Of a stretch of DNA of 64,000 nucleotides, positions 26,526 through 34,929 are shown in pieces. The stretch is from contig NZ_LGDV01000085.1 in the NCBI RefSeq assembly GCF_001280015.1, positions 124,001-188,000 of the forward strand. The letters run 5' to 3'. Within the stretch, counting starts at the first letter, position 1. Every line of letters begins with the position of its first letter. Position numbers and translations under genes: made by a program. The notes below the pieces were generated by a model. The model had not been told where the DNA came from. It searched no databases and worked only from the letters and a program-made list of their open reading frames with translations. Source of the stretch: Streptomyces sp. MMG1121 (GTDB lineage: Bacteria > Actinomycetota > Actinomycetes > Streptomycetales > Streptomycetaceae).

Positions 26526-26808
26526 TCAGCGCCCGGAGATCGGACGCGCCTCCGCCTTGCCGTCGGGGACCGGGAAGCTCGCCGCCGGTTCGAGGGCGGC
26601 GTCCAGGCCCGGCACCCAGACGATCGCGTAGTCGCCGATCGCCTTCTTGGCCTCCATCAGGTGACGGTCAATGACGGTGGAGCGGCCCTGCTCGACCACC
26701 ACCGTCGTGGCGGTGTCGGGTTCGCGGAGCCGGTTCGACCCGTCGGTCGTCCCGTCGGCGCCGCGGGTCGGGCAGCAGTACGCACTTCGTGGTGTCCTCC
26801 TTGGCCAT
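26526..26808 (-). pseudogene. YciI/DGPF-like protein remnant
   Basis: From an ATG at 26808 the translation starts MAKEDTTKCVLLPD, then the frame loses sense. About 20 codons later a second frame (PDTATTVVVEQGRSTVIDRH, LMEAKKAIGDYAIVWVPGLDAALEPAASF, ending EARPI) matches the C-terminal half of YCII-related proteins of the DGPF type, which are often encoded next to ECF sigma factors. The usual DGPF tetrapeptide reads DRHL here. A deletion plus frameshift is the simplest explanation. No sigma factor gene is present beside it. The 300 bp between it and the protease gene (26223-26525) show no recognisable gene. Confidence 0.45.
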
Positions 26809-26870
26809 GCCGCCTGTTCATCTTCACGACGAACGAGCCGGCGCCGGCAGGACACGTCCGTCCAGGCGAC

Positions 26871-28169
26871 TCAAGGAGACGCCTTTGCCGTGCGGTCAGG
26901 CGCCCCGGGCGGCACGGCGGTGACCGCCCCCGGGCGGCGCAGCGCCGAGGCCGGGGGCCGTTCCCGCCGGGCGCCGTACCCGATGAAGTACGCGGGGATC
27001 CGGCGGACCCAGCGCGACCCGGCGAGCAGGTGTGCCAGGCGCCGGGCCCGCCGCGCGCTCCCCAGAGGCGGCCGGCCCTGCAGGACGGGAGCGACGAAGT
27101 TGGCGTGCGCCAGCCGCTGGACGGCCTGGGTGGTGACCGTCGCGGGCAGGCGGCGGCGCTGCACCCGGCGTACGTCGCGCAGGCCCACGGTTCCCCGGCG
27201 CAGCGGCCCGGTGAGACAGCGGGCGGCGGCCACGGCGTCCTGCACCGCGAGGTTGATCCCGATACCGAAGATGGGGGACATGGCGTGCGCGGCGTCGCCG
27301 ATGCACAGCAGGCCGGGGCGGTGCCAGCGGCGCAGCCGGTCCAGGCGTACGTCGAGGAGCTTGACCTCGTCCCATGAGCGCAGGGCGCGCGTGCGATCGC
27401 CGAGCCAGGGGACGGCGGCCGTGAACTCGGCCTGGAACCGGTCGAGTCCGGCGGCCCGGCGCTCGGCGTCGGTGCCCTTGGGGATGAGTCCGGCGCACTG
27501 CCAGTAGTCGCCGCGGTCGATCATCGCGGTCAGGAAGCGGTCGCCGGCGCCGCCGACGAGTCCCTGCGGGTCGCCTTCTTGGCGTGGCAGCCTGAACCAC
27601 CACGCGTCCATCGGGCAGGTGAAGTGGTGCAGGCCCAGTTCCGGCAGTGCGCGGGCCAGCGATCCGCGGCCGTCGCAGGCGACGGTCAGTCGGGCGCGCA
27701 ACACGCCGGTGCGGCCTTCGGCGGTGCGGTAGCGCACTCCCCTCACGCGTCCGGACTCGACCAGGAGGGTGGTCGCTTCCGTGTTCATCCGCAGGTGGAA
27801 GGAGGGCTCGCGGGCGGCCTCGTCCGCGAGCAGGGCCAGCAGGTCCCACTGGGGCACCATCGCCACGTAGTTGTAGGGAACGGGCAGTACGGAGAGGTCT
27901 CCCACCGTGACGTTCGAGCCGCCGGGCCCGACCGGCAGCTGGACGGTGCGGACCCGGCGCTGCGGCAATCGGGCGAAGCGCTCGGCCAGACCGAGTTCGT
28001 CCAGCAGCGCCAGGGTGGAGGGGTGCACGGTGTCGCCCCGGAAGTCACGCAGGAAGTCGCCGTGCTTCTCCAGCACGGTCACGTCGACACCGGACCGGGC
28101 GAGCAGCAGGGCGAGCACCATGCCCGCGGGGCCGCCTCCCACTACGCAGCACGTGGTCTGTTCCATGGC
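26871..28169 (-). CDS. FAD-dependent aromatic-type monooxygenase (PHBH fold)
   Basis: A 432-residue flavoprotein. The N-terminal FAD loop is CCVVGGGPAGMVLALLLARSG, the DG motif VACDGRGSLARALP near residue 160, and the second FAD motif GLLCIGDAAHAMSPIFGIGI near residue 285. These define the group A monooxygenases related to p-hydroxybenzoate hydroxylase and TetX. The C-terminus is short and basic with no thioredoxin-like domain. Substrate unknown; roles in antibiotic inactivation or aromatic hydroxylation are possible. The ATG at 28169 is preceded by CAGGA. A perfect palindrome at 28195-28212 lies just upstream. Confidence 0.88.
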   Translation of the reverse strand, partial: AMEQTTCCVVGGGPAGMVLALLLARSGVDVTVLEKHGDFLRDFRGDTVHPSTLALLDELGLAERFARLPQRRVRTVQLPVGPGGSNVTVGDLSVLPVPYNYVAMVPQWDLLALLADEAAREPSFHLRMNTEATTLLVESGRVRGVRYRTAEGRTGVLRARLTVACDGRGSLARALPELGLHHFTCPMDAWWFRLPRQEGDPQGLVGGAGDRFLTAMIDRGDYWQCAGLIPKGTDAERRAAGLDRFQAEFTAAVPWLGDRTRALRSWDEVKLLDVRLDRLRRWHRPGLLCIGDAAHAMSPIFGIGINLAVQDAVAAARCLTGPLRRGTVGLRDVRRVQRRRLPATVTTQAVQRLAHANFVAPVLQGRPPLGSARRARRLAHLLAGSRWVRRIPAYFIGYGARRERPPASALRRPGAVTAVPPGAPDRTAKASP

Positions 28170-28194
28170 AGTCCTGCCCATCACGAGAGCAGTA

Positions 28195-28218
28195 ATTCAT
28201 CGGTCGATGAATATCTTA
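28195..28218 (-). promoter_or_regulatory. -10 box and perfect operator palindrome of the monooxygenase gene
   Basis: ATTCATCGGTCGATGAAT (28195-28212) has two 8-bp arms around GT. A -10-like TAAGAT (28218-28213, minus strand) sits immediately upstream of it, but no good -35 was found. The site would overlap the transcription start, as expected for a TetR- or MarR-type repressor. Confidence 0.6.
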
Positions 28219-28223
28219 CCCTC

Positions 28224-29360
28224 TCAGGCGACTGCCCGCCTCCTCCCTTTTCGGCCGTCATGGTGGATGGGCGTCTTCGCGCCGGTCAGCGGGAGGCCGG
28301 TCCCGCCCCGCCGGAGCGCGACGATCTCCGCCGCGATCGACAGCGCGGTCTCCTCCGGCGTCCGGGCGCCCAGATCCAGGCCGATCGGCGAGCGCAGTCT
28401 GGCCAGTTCCTGCTCGCTCACGCCTTCCGACCGCAGCCGCCGGGTGCGGTCCTCATGGGTGCGCCGTGAGCCCATCGCGCCAATGAACGCCGCCGGCATC
28501 CTGAGGGCGGCCGTCAGCAGGGGTACGTCGAACTTCGCGTCGTGGGTGAGCACGCACAGGACCGTGCGGGCGTCGGTACCGGTGCGTCGCAGATAGCGGT
28601 GCGGCCAGTCGACGACGACCTCGTCGGCGTCGGGGAAGCGGTCCCGCGTCGCGAAGACCGGCCGCGCGTCACAGACGGTCACGTGGTAGCCGAGGAACCT
28701 GCCGGCCCGCGCCAGCGCCGACGCGAAGTCGATCGCGCCGAAGACGATCATGCGCGGGGGCGGCACGTTCGACTCGACGAGCAGGGTGAGACCGCCGGGG
28801 CAGTGCGAGCCGTCCGCCGAGAGGTCCACCGTGCCGGTGCGCCCCGCCTCCAGCAGGGCACCGGCCTCGGCCGCCGCCACCCGGTCCAGGTCCGGGTGGC
28901 CGTCCAGACCGCCCTCGTACGTGCCGTCGGGCCGGACCAGCAGGGCGCGTCCGAGGAGTCCGGCCGGGCCGCGGGCGACCCGGGCGAGGGCCGCCGGTTC
29001 GCGCCGGGCGGCGGCCGACAGGGCCGACGCCGACACCGTCCGCGCCGGTCCGGCCATCGGCGTGATCAGCATGTCGATCGTCCCGCCGCAGGTCAGTCCC
29101 ACGGCGAAGGCGTCGTCGTCGCTGTAGCCGAACCGTTCGACCCGGCTCTGTCCGGTCCGCAGCACCTCCAGGCACAGGTCGTACACCGCGCCCTCCACAC
29201 AGCCGCCGGAGACCGAGCCGACGACGGTGCCCGCGCTGTCGACGGCGAGCGCGGCGCCGGGACCGCGCGGCGCGCTGCCGCCGACCGCCACCACGGTCGC
29301 GACGGCGAACTCCCGGCCCTCCTCGATCCAGCGCTCCAGCTCCTCGGCGAGATCAAGCAT
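28224..29360 (-). CDS. XdhC/CoxI family molybdenum cofactor maturation protein
   Basis: A 378-residue cytoplasmic chaperone that inserts sulfurated molybdenum cofactor into xanthine-dehydrogenase-type enzymes. The N-terminal XdhC/CoxI domain has FAVATVVAVGGSAPRGPGAA, the conserved SVSGGCVEGAV and VGLTCGGTIDML with the Cys of the family. The C-terminal Rossmann domain starts at RMIVFGAIDFASALARAG and ends with MGSRRTHEDR and LDLGARTPEETALSIAAEIV. It is the last gene of the Pao-like operon and overlaps the Mo-subunit gene by 8 bp, the same position as PaoD in Escherichia coli. Confidence 0.93.
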   Translation of the reverse strand: MLDLAEELERWIEEGREFAVATVVAVGGSAPRGPGAALAVDSAGTVVGSVSGGCVEGAVYDLCLEVLRTGQSRVERFGYSDDDAFAVGLTCGGTIDMLITPMAGPARTVSASALSAAARREPAALARVARGPAGLLGRALLVRPDGTYEGGLDGHPDLDRVAAAEAGALLEAGRTGTVDLSADGSHCPGGLTLLVESNVPPPRMIVFGAIDFASALARAGRFLGYHVTVCDARPVFATRDRFPDADEVVVDWPHRYLRRTGTDARTVLCVLTHDAKFDVPLLTAALRMPAAFIGAMGSRRTHEDRTRRLRSEGVSEQELARLRSPIGLDLGARTPEETALSIAAEIVALRRGGTGLPLTGAKTPIHHDGRKGRRRAVA

Positions 29361-31491
29361 CCGGCGTCCCCGCGGCGGCCGACAGAACCCGGTCCGGCCG
29401 GATGGGCAGGCTGCGGTGGCGTACGCCGGTCGCGTGCCAGACCGCGTTGGCGACGGCGGCCGCGGCGCCGACGATGCCGATCTCGCCGATGCCCTTGATG
29501 CCGACCGGGTCGTCCGGATCGTCGTCGTCGATCCACTCGGCCTCGACGTGGGGCACGTCGGCGTGGGTCGCCACGTGGTATCCGGCGAGATCGGCGCCGA
29601 CATGGCCGCCCGAGGCGCGGTCGCGGACGGCCTCCTCGTGCAGGGCCATGGAGATGCCCCAGATCATGCCGCCCCGCAACTGGTTGCGTGCGGTGAGCGG
29701 GTTGACGATCCGGCCGGCCGCGAAGACGCCGAGCATGCGCCGCACCCGCACCTCGCCGGTGGTGACATCGACGGCGACCTCGGCGAACTGCGCCCCGTAG
29801 GAGTGCCGTTCGGCGGGGGTGAGGGCACCGATGGCCGCGGTGGTGTCCGACCTCACGGTGATTCCCTCGGGCGGGATGTCGGCGCCGAGGGCCAGCCGTT
29901 CGAGCAGTTCGCCGGCCGCGACCTTGATGGCCCAGGACCAGGAGCGGGTGCCCATGGATCCGCCGGCGATCATCGCCGGGCCGAAGTCGCTGTCCCCGAT
30001 GCGCACATGGACCCGCTCCGGCGCGACCTGGAGGGCGTCCGCGGCGACCAGGGTCAGTGCGGTACGGGCCCCGGTGCCGATGTCGGCCGCGGAGATCCGG
30101 ACGGTGAACGTACCGTCCGGGTGCGCGGTGACCGTCGCGGTGGACGGCCCGGCGCCCGCCTGGAAGGAGGCCGCCGCCATGCCCGTACCGAGCAGCCAGC
30201 GGCCGTCCCGGCGCACTCCGGGGCGCGGGTCCCGGTCGGCCCAGCCGAATCTGCGGGCGCCCTCCCGGAGGCAGGCGGGCAGATTGCGGCCGGCGAACGG
30301 CAGGCCGGAGACCGGCCCCTTGTCGGGTTCGTTGCGCAGGCGCAGCTCGATCGGGTCGATCCCGCACTTCTCGGCGAGTTCGTCGAACGCGGCCTCCAGC
30401 GCGAACGACCCCGGCGCCTCGCCCGGGGCGCGCATGAACGTCGGGGTCGGCACGTCGAGCCGGACGACGCGGTTGGCGGTGTGGTGGGCGGCGGCGTCGT
30501 ACATCACTCGGGCCACCCCGGCGCTCGGTTCGACGAACTCGTGCACCGTGGAGGTGAGGCTGACCGAGCCGTGCCCCAGTGCCCGCAGCCGTCCGTCGGC
30601 GTCGGCGCCGAGCCTGACGTGCTGGCTGGTCGGGCTGCGGTAGCCGGCCAGCGAGAACATCTGACGACGGGTCAGGACCACGCGTACCGGACGCTGCAGC
30701 ACGGTCGCGGCCATCACGGCGGCCACCTGGTGGGCGCGCAGGCCCTTGCTGCCGAAGCCGCCGCCGACGTGCTCGGAGCGTACCCGCACCGAGCCCGGGT
30801 CGAGCGAGAAGAGGCTCACGAGCTCGCCGACGACCCAGGTGGCGCCCTGGTTGGAGTCGATCACCTCGAGACGGCCGCCGTCCCAGAGGGCGGTCGCCGC
30901 GTGCGGCTCCATCGGGTTGTGGTGCTCTTCGGGGGTGGTGAACTCGGCGTCCACGACGACGGCCGAAGCGGCCAGCTCGGCGTCGAGGTCGCCCTTCCCG
31001 GTCACCCCGGGCATGACGCCGTCCGCCGGGTGGGCGTCCGCGCGCTCACCGGTGAACCCGACGTCGTGCGGCTCCTCGTCGTACCGCACCACGAGCGCCT
31101 CGGCGGCCTCTCTGGCCTGCTCGGACGTCTCGGCGACGACCAGCGCCACCGGCCAGCCCAGGAACGGCACCCGGTCGTGCTGGAAGACGGCCAGGGTCGG
31201 GTCGGGCAGCATGCCCAGCAGACCCGTGTAGTCGGTGTTCAGACGCAGCGCGTTGCGGTGGTCCAGGACGGCGAGGACACCCGGCATGGCGAGTACCGGA
31301 TCGGTGTCCAGGGAGCGGATACGGCCGCGCGCGACGGTGGACAGCACCAGCCAGCCGTGCGCGAGGTCGGCGAAGGGCACCTCTCCGGCGTAGCGGGCGG
31401 CTCCGGTGACCTTCTCCACCCCCTCGATACGGGTGTGGGCGGTGCCGACGGAGGCCGTCCGCAGAGGTGTTCCGGGGGCGACGGTCGTCAT
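29353..31491 (-). CDS. Molybdopterin-binding subunit of Pao-like aldehyde oxidoreductase
   Basis: A 712-residue catalytic subunit that probably oxidises aldehydes to acids using a Mo-molybdopterin centre. It begins with GTAHTRIEGVEKVTGAARYAGE, typical of YagR/PaoC. Later landmarks are HVGGGFGSKGLRAHQVAAVMA, the substrate-channel region TFMRAPGEAPGSFALEAAFDE, and the C-terminal catalytic Glu stretch VGIKGIGEIGIVGAAAAVAN. The ATG at 31491 overlaps the FAD-subunit stop by 4 bp. No signal peptide, so the enzyme is cytoplasmic unless exported by a partner, which also lacks one. Confidence 0.93.
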   Translation of the reverse strand: MTTVAPGTPLRTASVGTAHTRIEGVEKVTGAARYAGEVPFADLAHGWLVLSTVARGRIRSLDTDPVLAMPGVLAVLDHRNALRLNTDYTGLLGMLPDPTLAVFQHDRVPFLGWPVALVVAETSEQAREAAEALVVRYDEEPHDVGFTGERADAHPADGVMPGVTGKGDLDAELAASAVVVDAEFTTPEEHHNPMEPHAATALWDGGRLEVIDSNQGATWVVGELVSLFSLDPGSVRVRSEHVGGGFGSKGLRAHQVAAVMAATVLQRPVRVVLTRRQMFSLAGYRSPTSQHVRLGADADGRLRALGHGSVSLTSTVHEFVEPSAGVARVMYDAAAHHTANRVVRLDVPTPTFMRAPGEAPGSFALEAAFDELAEKCGIDPIELRLRNEPDKGPVSGLPFAGRNLPACLREGARRFGWADRDPRPGVRRDGRWLLGTGMAAASFQAGAGPSTATVTAHPDGTFTVRISAADIGTGARTALTLVAADALQVAPERVHVRIGDSDFGPAMIAGGSMGTRSWSWAIKVAAGELLERLALGADIPPEGITVRSDTTAAIGALTPAERHSYGAQFAEVAVDVTTGEVRVRRMLGVFAAGRIVNPLTARNQLRGGMIWGISMALHEEAVRDRASGGHVGADLAGYHVATHADVPHVEAEWIDDDDPDDPVGIKGIGEIGIVGAAAAVANAVWHATGVRHRSLPIRPDRVLSAAAGTPDA

Positions 31492-32480
31492 CGTGCGGCC
31501 TCCTCGGCGAGTTCGGACAGGACGGCCACCACGAGGTTGCGCATGAGGTCCACTTTGTATCCGTTGTGCGGTAGCGGGCGTGCCGCCGCCAGCTCGGCGT
31601 CCGCCGCGGCGGCGAAGGTCTCGGCGTCGGCCGGCGCACCGGCCAGGACCCGCTCGGCCGCGGCGGCCCGCCAGGGACGGGAGGCGACGGCGCCGAGCGC
31701 GAGGCGCACGTCCCGGACGAGGCCGTCCCGGACGTCGAGGGCTGCGGCGAGGGAGCCGATGGCGAACGCGTACGAGGCACGTTCGCGCACCTTGCGGTAG
31801 CGGGAGTTGACGGCGACCGGGGCCGGCGGCAGCGTGACATGGGTGATCAACGCGCCCGGCGGCAGGGCGGTCTCCCGGTGCGGGGTGTCGCCGACGGGCA
31901 GATAGAAGCCGGAGAGCGGCAACTCCCCCGGCCCGTCCTCCGTTTCGAAGTGGACCACGGCGTCGAAGGCCGTGAGGGCCACCGCCATGTCCGAGGGGTG
32001 TACGGCGATGCAGTGGTCGCTCGCGCCGAGGATGGCGTGGTTGTGGTGCTCGCCTTCGATGGCGGGGCAACCGCTGCCGGGCACACGCTTGTTGCAGGCC
32101 TTGGTGACGTCGGTGAAGTAGCCGCAGCGGGTGCGCTGCAGCAGATTTCCGCCGACCGTGGCCATGTTGCGCAGCTGACCGGAAGCGCCCGCCAGGACCG
32201 CCTGCGCGAGCGCCGGGTAGCGGCGCCGGACCTCGGGGTGGGCGGCCAGGTCGCCGTTGGAGACGGTGGCACCGATGCCCAGGCCGCCGCTGGGCGTCGA
32301 CTCGATCTCGTCCAGCGGCAGTTCGCGGATGTCGACGAGCCGGCCGGGCCGCTCGACACCGGTCTTCATGAGGTCGACGAGGTTGGTGCCGCCGCCGAGG
32401 AAGCGTGTGTCCGGGTCGGCGCCGAGCAGCGCGACGGCCCCGGCGACGTCGGTCGCCCGCTGGTAGTCGAACTCCCTCAT
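31488..32480 (-). CDS. FAD-binding subunit with extra Fe-S Cys motif (PaoB/YagS-like)
   Basis: A 330-residue FAD subunit of the xanthine dehydrogenase family. FAD contacts are in FLGGGTNLVDLMKTGVERP and GQLRNMATVGGNLLQRTRC. An insertion continues RCGYFTDVTKACNKRVPGSG and CPAIEGEHHNHAILGASDHC. The four cysteines here correspond to the [4Fe-4S] ligands of Escherichia coli PaoB, so this subunit likely holds a fourth cluster absent from ordinary xanthine dehydrogenases. The C-terminal CO_deh_flav_C region follows (AVNSRYRKVRERASYAFAIG). The ATG overlaps the stop of the 2Fe-2S gene by 4 bp. Confidence 0.93.
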   Translation of the reverse strand: MREFDYQRATDVAGAVALLGADPDTRFLGGGTNLVDLMKTGVERPGRLVDIRELPLDEIESTPSGGLGIGATVSNGDLAAHPEVRRRYPALAQAVLAGASGQLRNMATVGGNLLQRTRCGYFTDVTKACNKRVPGSGCPAIEGEHHNHAILGASDHCIAVHPSDMAVALTAFDAVVHFETEDGPGELPLSGFYLPVGDTPHRETALPPGALITHVTLPPAPVAVNSRYRKVRERASYAFAIGSLAAALDVRDGLVRDVRLALGAVASRPWRAAAAERVLAGAPADAETFAAAADAELAAARPLPHNGYKVDLMRNLVVAVLSELAEEAAR

Positions 32481-33064
32481 GCCGCGGCCTCCTTCGCGCC
32501 GGCGTCGGCCGTCGTACGTCGCTCGTCGGTCCGGGCCTTGGCCTGGGCCGCGCGGGCCACCGCCTCGACGATCGAGACGTACGCGCCGCAGCGGCACAGG
32601 TTGCCGCTCATCCGCTCCCGGATCTCGTCGGCGGTCAGCAGGGGTGGCCCCGCTTCGGGGTGGACGTCCTCGGTGACGGCGCTCGGCCAGCCCGCCGCGT
32701 GTTCCTCGATCACCCCGATCGCCGAGCAGATCTGGCCCGGGGTGCAGTAGCCGCACTGGTAGCCGTCCAGATCGAGAAAGGCCTGCTGGACCGGGTGCAA
32801 CCCGTCCCCGTCGGCCACGCCCTCGATGGTGGTGACCTCGCGGTTCTCGGCCGCGACGGCCAGTTGCAGGCAGGCAACGGCCCGGCGTCCGTCGAGCAGA
32901 ACGGTGCAGGCCCCGCATTGTCCCTGGTCACAGCCTTTTTTGGTGCCTGTGAGATCGAGGCGCTCACGGAGTGCGTCGAGCAGGGTGGTGCGGTGGTCGA
33001 CGGGCAGTGTGTATTTCTCGCCGTTGATCTTCAAGGTGATGACACTGGACGTCGATGAAGTCAT
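32477..33064 (-). CDS. 2Fe-2S subunit of Pao-like aldehyde oxidoreductase
   Basis: A 195-residue electron-transfer subunit. Cluster I ligands lie in TKKGCDQGQCGACTVLLDG and VACLQLA; cluster II ligands in YQCGYCTPGQICSAIG and GNLCRCGAYVSIVEAV. In E. coli PaoA the N-terminus carries a Tat signal; here the protein begins TSSTSSVITLKINGEKYTL with no such signal, indicating a cytoplasmic enzyme. The start at 33064 has a GAAAGAAG ribosome site; an ATG at 33082 has none. It is the first gene of the four-gene operon and divergent from the TetR gene. Confidence 0.93.
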   Translation of the reverse strand: MTSSTSSVITLKINGEKYTLPVDHRTTLLDALRERLDLTGTKKGCDQGQCGACTVLLDGRRAVACLQLAVAAENREVTTIEGVADGDGLHPVQQAFLDLDGYQCGYCTPGQICSAIGVIEEHAAGWPSAVTEDVHPEAGPPLLTADEIRERMSGNLCRCGAYVSIVEAVARAAQAKARTDERRTTADAGAKEAAA

Positions 33065-33250
33065 GAGCTGCTTCTTTCGCATGTACAGGGCAGACGATAA
33101 AGGTCCGGCAGTCGGTGTACCGGGCGGCGCCGGGATGCGCCGTGCGGGCCTGTGCCGCGGGGCGAAGCGAAGGTGCGCGATGCTGGGTCCGGACAGTGGC
33201 AGCCGGGCAACTGCCGTAGGGCCGCGTCCGCGGCTATCGTGAGCATATCT

Positions 33251-33294
33251 GGACAGCTGTCCGTTTACCTGAAAACGTAACGGACAGTCGTCCG
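33251..33294. promoter_or_regulatory. Twin palindromic operators between the Pao-like operon and its TetR gene
   Basis: GGACAGCTGTCC (33251-33262) is a perfect 12-bp palindrome. CGGACAGTCGTCCG (33281-33294) repeats the same half-sites, GGAC-N4-GTCC, 31 bp further on, about three helical turns. Both lie between the divergent 2Fe-2S-subunit and TetR genes, the expected place for TetR binding to control both. Confidence 0.75.
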
Positions 33295-33317
33295 CTTAGC
33301 AAGGGCGGGGTTCGGCC

Positions 33318-33917
33318 ATGGACCCTCGAGGAGGACGAGTGCCACAGCAGAACGACTCACCCCGGCGCTCGGACGCGCAGCGCAACCGCGAGCGCATCCT
33401 GGACGTCGCACTCGCCGAACTGTCGCACTGCGCGGACGCCCCGCTGAGCGCGATCGCCAAGAAGGCCGGGGTCGGGCAGGGCACGTTCTACCGCAACTTC
33501 CCCAACCGCGAAGCACTCGTCCTCGAGATCTACCGCCACGAGATCCATCAGGTCGCCGCCAGCGCGACCCATCTGCTCACGACCCGGGCGCCCGACGAGG
33601 CCCTGCGGGCCTGGATGGACCGGCTCGCCGAGTTCGCGATGACCAAGGCCGGACTGGCCGACGCGATCCGGCAGGCCACCGGCACGCCGGGTGGCCCGAC
33701 GAAGCCGCCCCACACACCGGTGACGTCCGCGGCGGAACTCCTGCTCCGCGCCAACGAGGACGCCGGCACCATCCGGCCCGGAGTCACCGGGGACGACTTC
33801 CTCCTCGCCATAGCGGGCCTGTGGCAGATCGACCCGAACGACGACTGGCGCCCCCGCGCCGCCCGGCTCCTGGACCTGGTCATGGACGGGTTGCGGGCGG
33901 GGGCACCGGGACGGTGA
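33318..33917 (+). CDS. TetR family regulator of the Pao-like operon
   Basis: A 199-residue TetR protein. The HTH spans SAIAKKAGVGQGTFYRNFPN with the classic T/G-x-FYxxF recognition helix. The C-terminal domain (DEALRAWMDRLAEFAMTKAG, ELLLRANEDAGTIRPGVTGDD, LLAIAGLW) is of the SACE_7040-like type. It is transcribed away from the aldehyde oxidoreductase operon, with two copies of a GGACAG-type palindrome between them, so it is very likely the repressor of that operon and of itself. ATG at 33318; GGACGAGTG at 33333-33341 offers an alternative GTG start a few codons later. The gene ends at a hairpin. Confidence 0.92.
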   Translation: MDPRGGRVPQQNDSPRRSDAQRNRERILDVALAELSHCADAPLSAIAKKAGVGQGTFYRNFPNREALVLEIYRHEIHQVAASATHLLTTRAPDEALRAWMDRLAEFAMTKAGLADAIRQATGTPGGPTKPPHTPVTSAAELLLRANEDAGTIRPGVTGDDFLLAIAGLWQIDPNDDWRPRAARLLDLVMDGLRAGAPGR

Positions 33918-34344
33918 GTGCCGCGCCGGCGGTGGGATCCCCCGCCGCCGGCGATACGCGGGCGCGCGCCCGAACGGGCCCGGCGGCCTGCCGCGCTCTC
34001 ACCGAACGACCTGGCACGGGGTTCGCGAGGGCGGAACGCCACACGCGCCGCACCCGCACTTCGCGCCGGAATCCACGTCCGCCACTCCAACCGTCCGGGG
34101 CCACGGGTGGCGCACGGGGCGGAGGCGGTCGCCCACCACCCGCACGGCGTGCGGGCCGGCGATCCGGTCACCTCGGCCGAGGCTCGCCCGTCGCCGGGCG
34201 ATGACGCACGCGAGGGCCGGCACACCGGTCTCGTCACACCGGTCCGTTCCCCCGCTCCCCGGCCCCTGCGCGACCGCGCCTCCGATCGGGGGAATGCGGA
34301 GTCACGCGCGAGAGCACGAGGGCGGTAAGGGGAGAGATCACCCC
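33918..34344. other. Intergenic region, 427 bp
   Basis: No gene recognised. A terminator-like hairpin stands at its left end (33924-33953). The rest has frames on both strands but none with a domain, a ribosome site or a plausible start. Confidence 0.5.
33924..33953 (+). terminator. Hairpin after the TetR gene
   Basis: CGCCGGCGG (33924-33932) pairs perfectly with CCGCCGGCG (33945-33953), and the inner bases can extend the stem. It begins 7 bp past the TetR stop codon. Confidence 0.65.
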
Positions 34345-34680
34345 ATGACCGTTACCGTTCACGTCGACACCACCCGGCCCGTGGTGACCCTCATCAACGT
34401 CTTCACCGTCCCGCCCGAGCGCCAGGACGAACTCATCAGCCTGCTCGCCCAGGCCACCGAGGAGACGATGAAGCACCAACCCGGCTTCATCTGCGCCAAC
34501 TTCCACACCTCTCTCGACGGCCGGTGCGTGATCAACTACGCCCAGTGGGAGACCGAGGAGCACTACCGGTCGATGCTCGCCAACCCCGAGACCCACGTAC
34601 ACATGGATCAGGCGGCCACCATCGCGACGGACGTACAGCCACGCCTCTTCGAGGTCCGGTCCGCACACCGCAAGCCCTGA
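34345..34680 (+). CDS. Antibiotic biosynthesis monooxygenase (ABM) domain protein
   Basis: A 111-residue dimeric alpha+beta-barrel protein of the ABM superfamily. The strand-helix order is [20 protein letters not shown], then helix [20 protein letters not shown], then [20 protein letters not shown] and [17 protein letters not shown]. Members include small cofactor-free monooxygenases such as those in quinone biosynthesis, but many have no known reaction. ATG follows AAGGGGAGAG. It is followed at 67 bp by the bL32 gene, whose upstream palindrome suggests a separate promoter. Confidence 0.85.
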   Translation: MTVTVHVDTTRPVVTLINVFTVPPERQDELISLLAQATEETMKHQPGFICANFHTSLDGRCVINYAQWETEEHYRSMLANPETHVHMDQAATIATDVQPRLFEVRSAHRKP

Positions 34681-34694
34681 AGGACACCATTGGC

Positions 34695-34707
34695 AATGGA
34701 ATCCATT
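34695..34707 (+). promoter_or_regulatory. Zur-box-like inverted repeat upstream of bL32
   Basis: AATGGA-a-TCCATT is a perfect 6-1-6 palindrome inside an A/T-rich patch (34690-34715), 41 bp before the bL32 start. Actinobacterial Zur boxes are A/T-rich 7-1-7 repeats with an AATG..CATT core, and cysteine-free ribosomal protein genes are classical Zur targets. Assignment is inference. Confidence 0.5.
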
Positions 34708-34747
34708 TTTACATAGCGTTCTGCTCGCTCACCCAAGGAGGAGAACC

Positions 34748-34918
34748 ATGGCCGTCCCGAAGCGCAAGCTGTCCCGCAGCAACACCCGTCACCGCCGAGC
34801 ACAGTGGAAGGCGGCCGCACCGGTGCTCGTCCCGGTCCTGATCGAGGGTGTGCGTCACCTCGTACCGCAGCGCCTGGTCAGGGCGTACCAGCGCGGGCTG
34901 CTGCGCCCCGAGGGCTGA
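34748..34918 (+). CDS. rpmF: Ribosomal protein bL32, cysteine-free (zinc-independent) form
   Basis: A 56-residue protein beginning [20 protein letters not shown], which is diagnostic for bL32. The second half ([20 protein letters not shown]) lacks both CxxC pairs of the zinc-binding form. Bacteria often keep such a C-minus paralog, repressed by Zur, to free ribosomal zinc when zinc is scarce. A strong AAGGAGGAG ribosome site precedes the ATG by 5 nt. The gene directly downstream is the remnant of a CobW/COG0523 GTPase, its common Zur-regulon companion. The normal zinc-binding bL32 is expected elsewhere in the genome. Confidence 0.93.
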   Translation: MAVPKRKLSRSNTRHRRAQWKAAAPVLVPVLIEGVRHLVPQRLVRAYQRGLLRPEG

Positions 34919-34929
34919 GGGGAACGGGC

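Noticed and set aside
33918..34344. Open frames on both strands between the TetR and ABM genes
   Set aside because: No ribosome site, domain or codon pattern beyond that expected of high-GC noncoding DNA.
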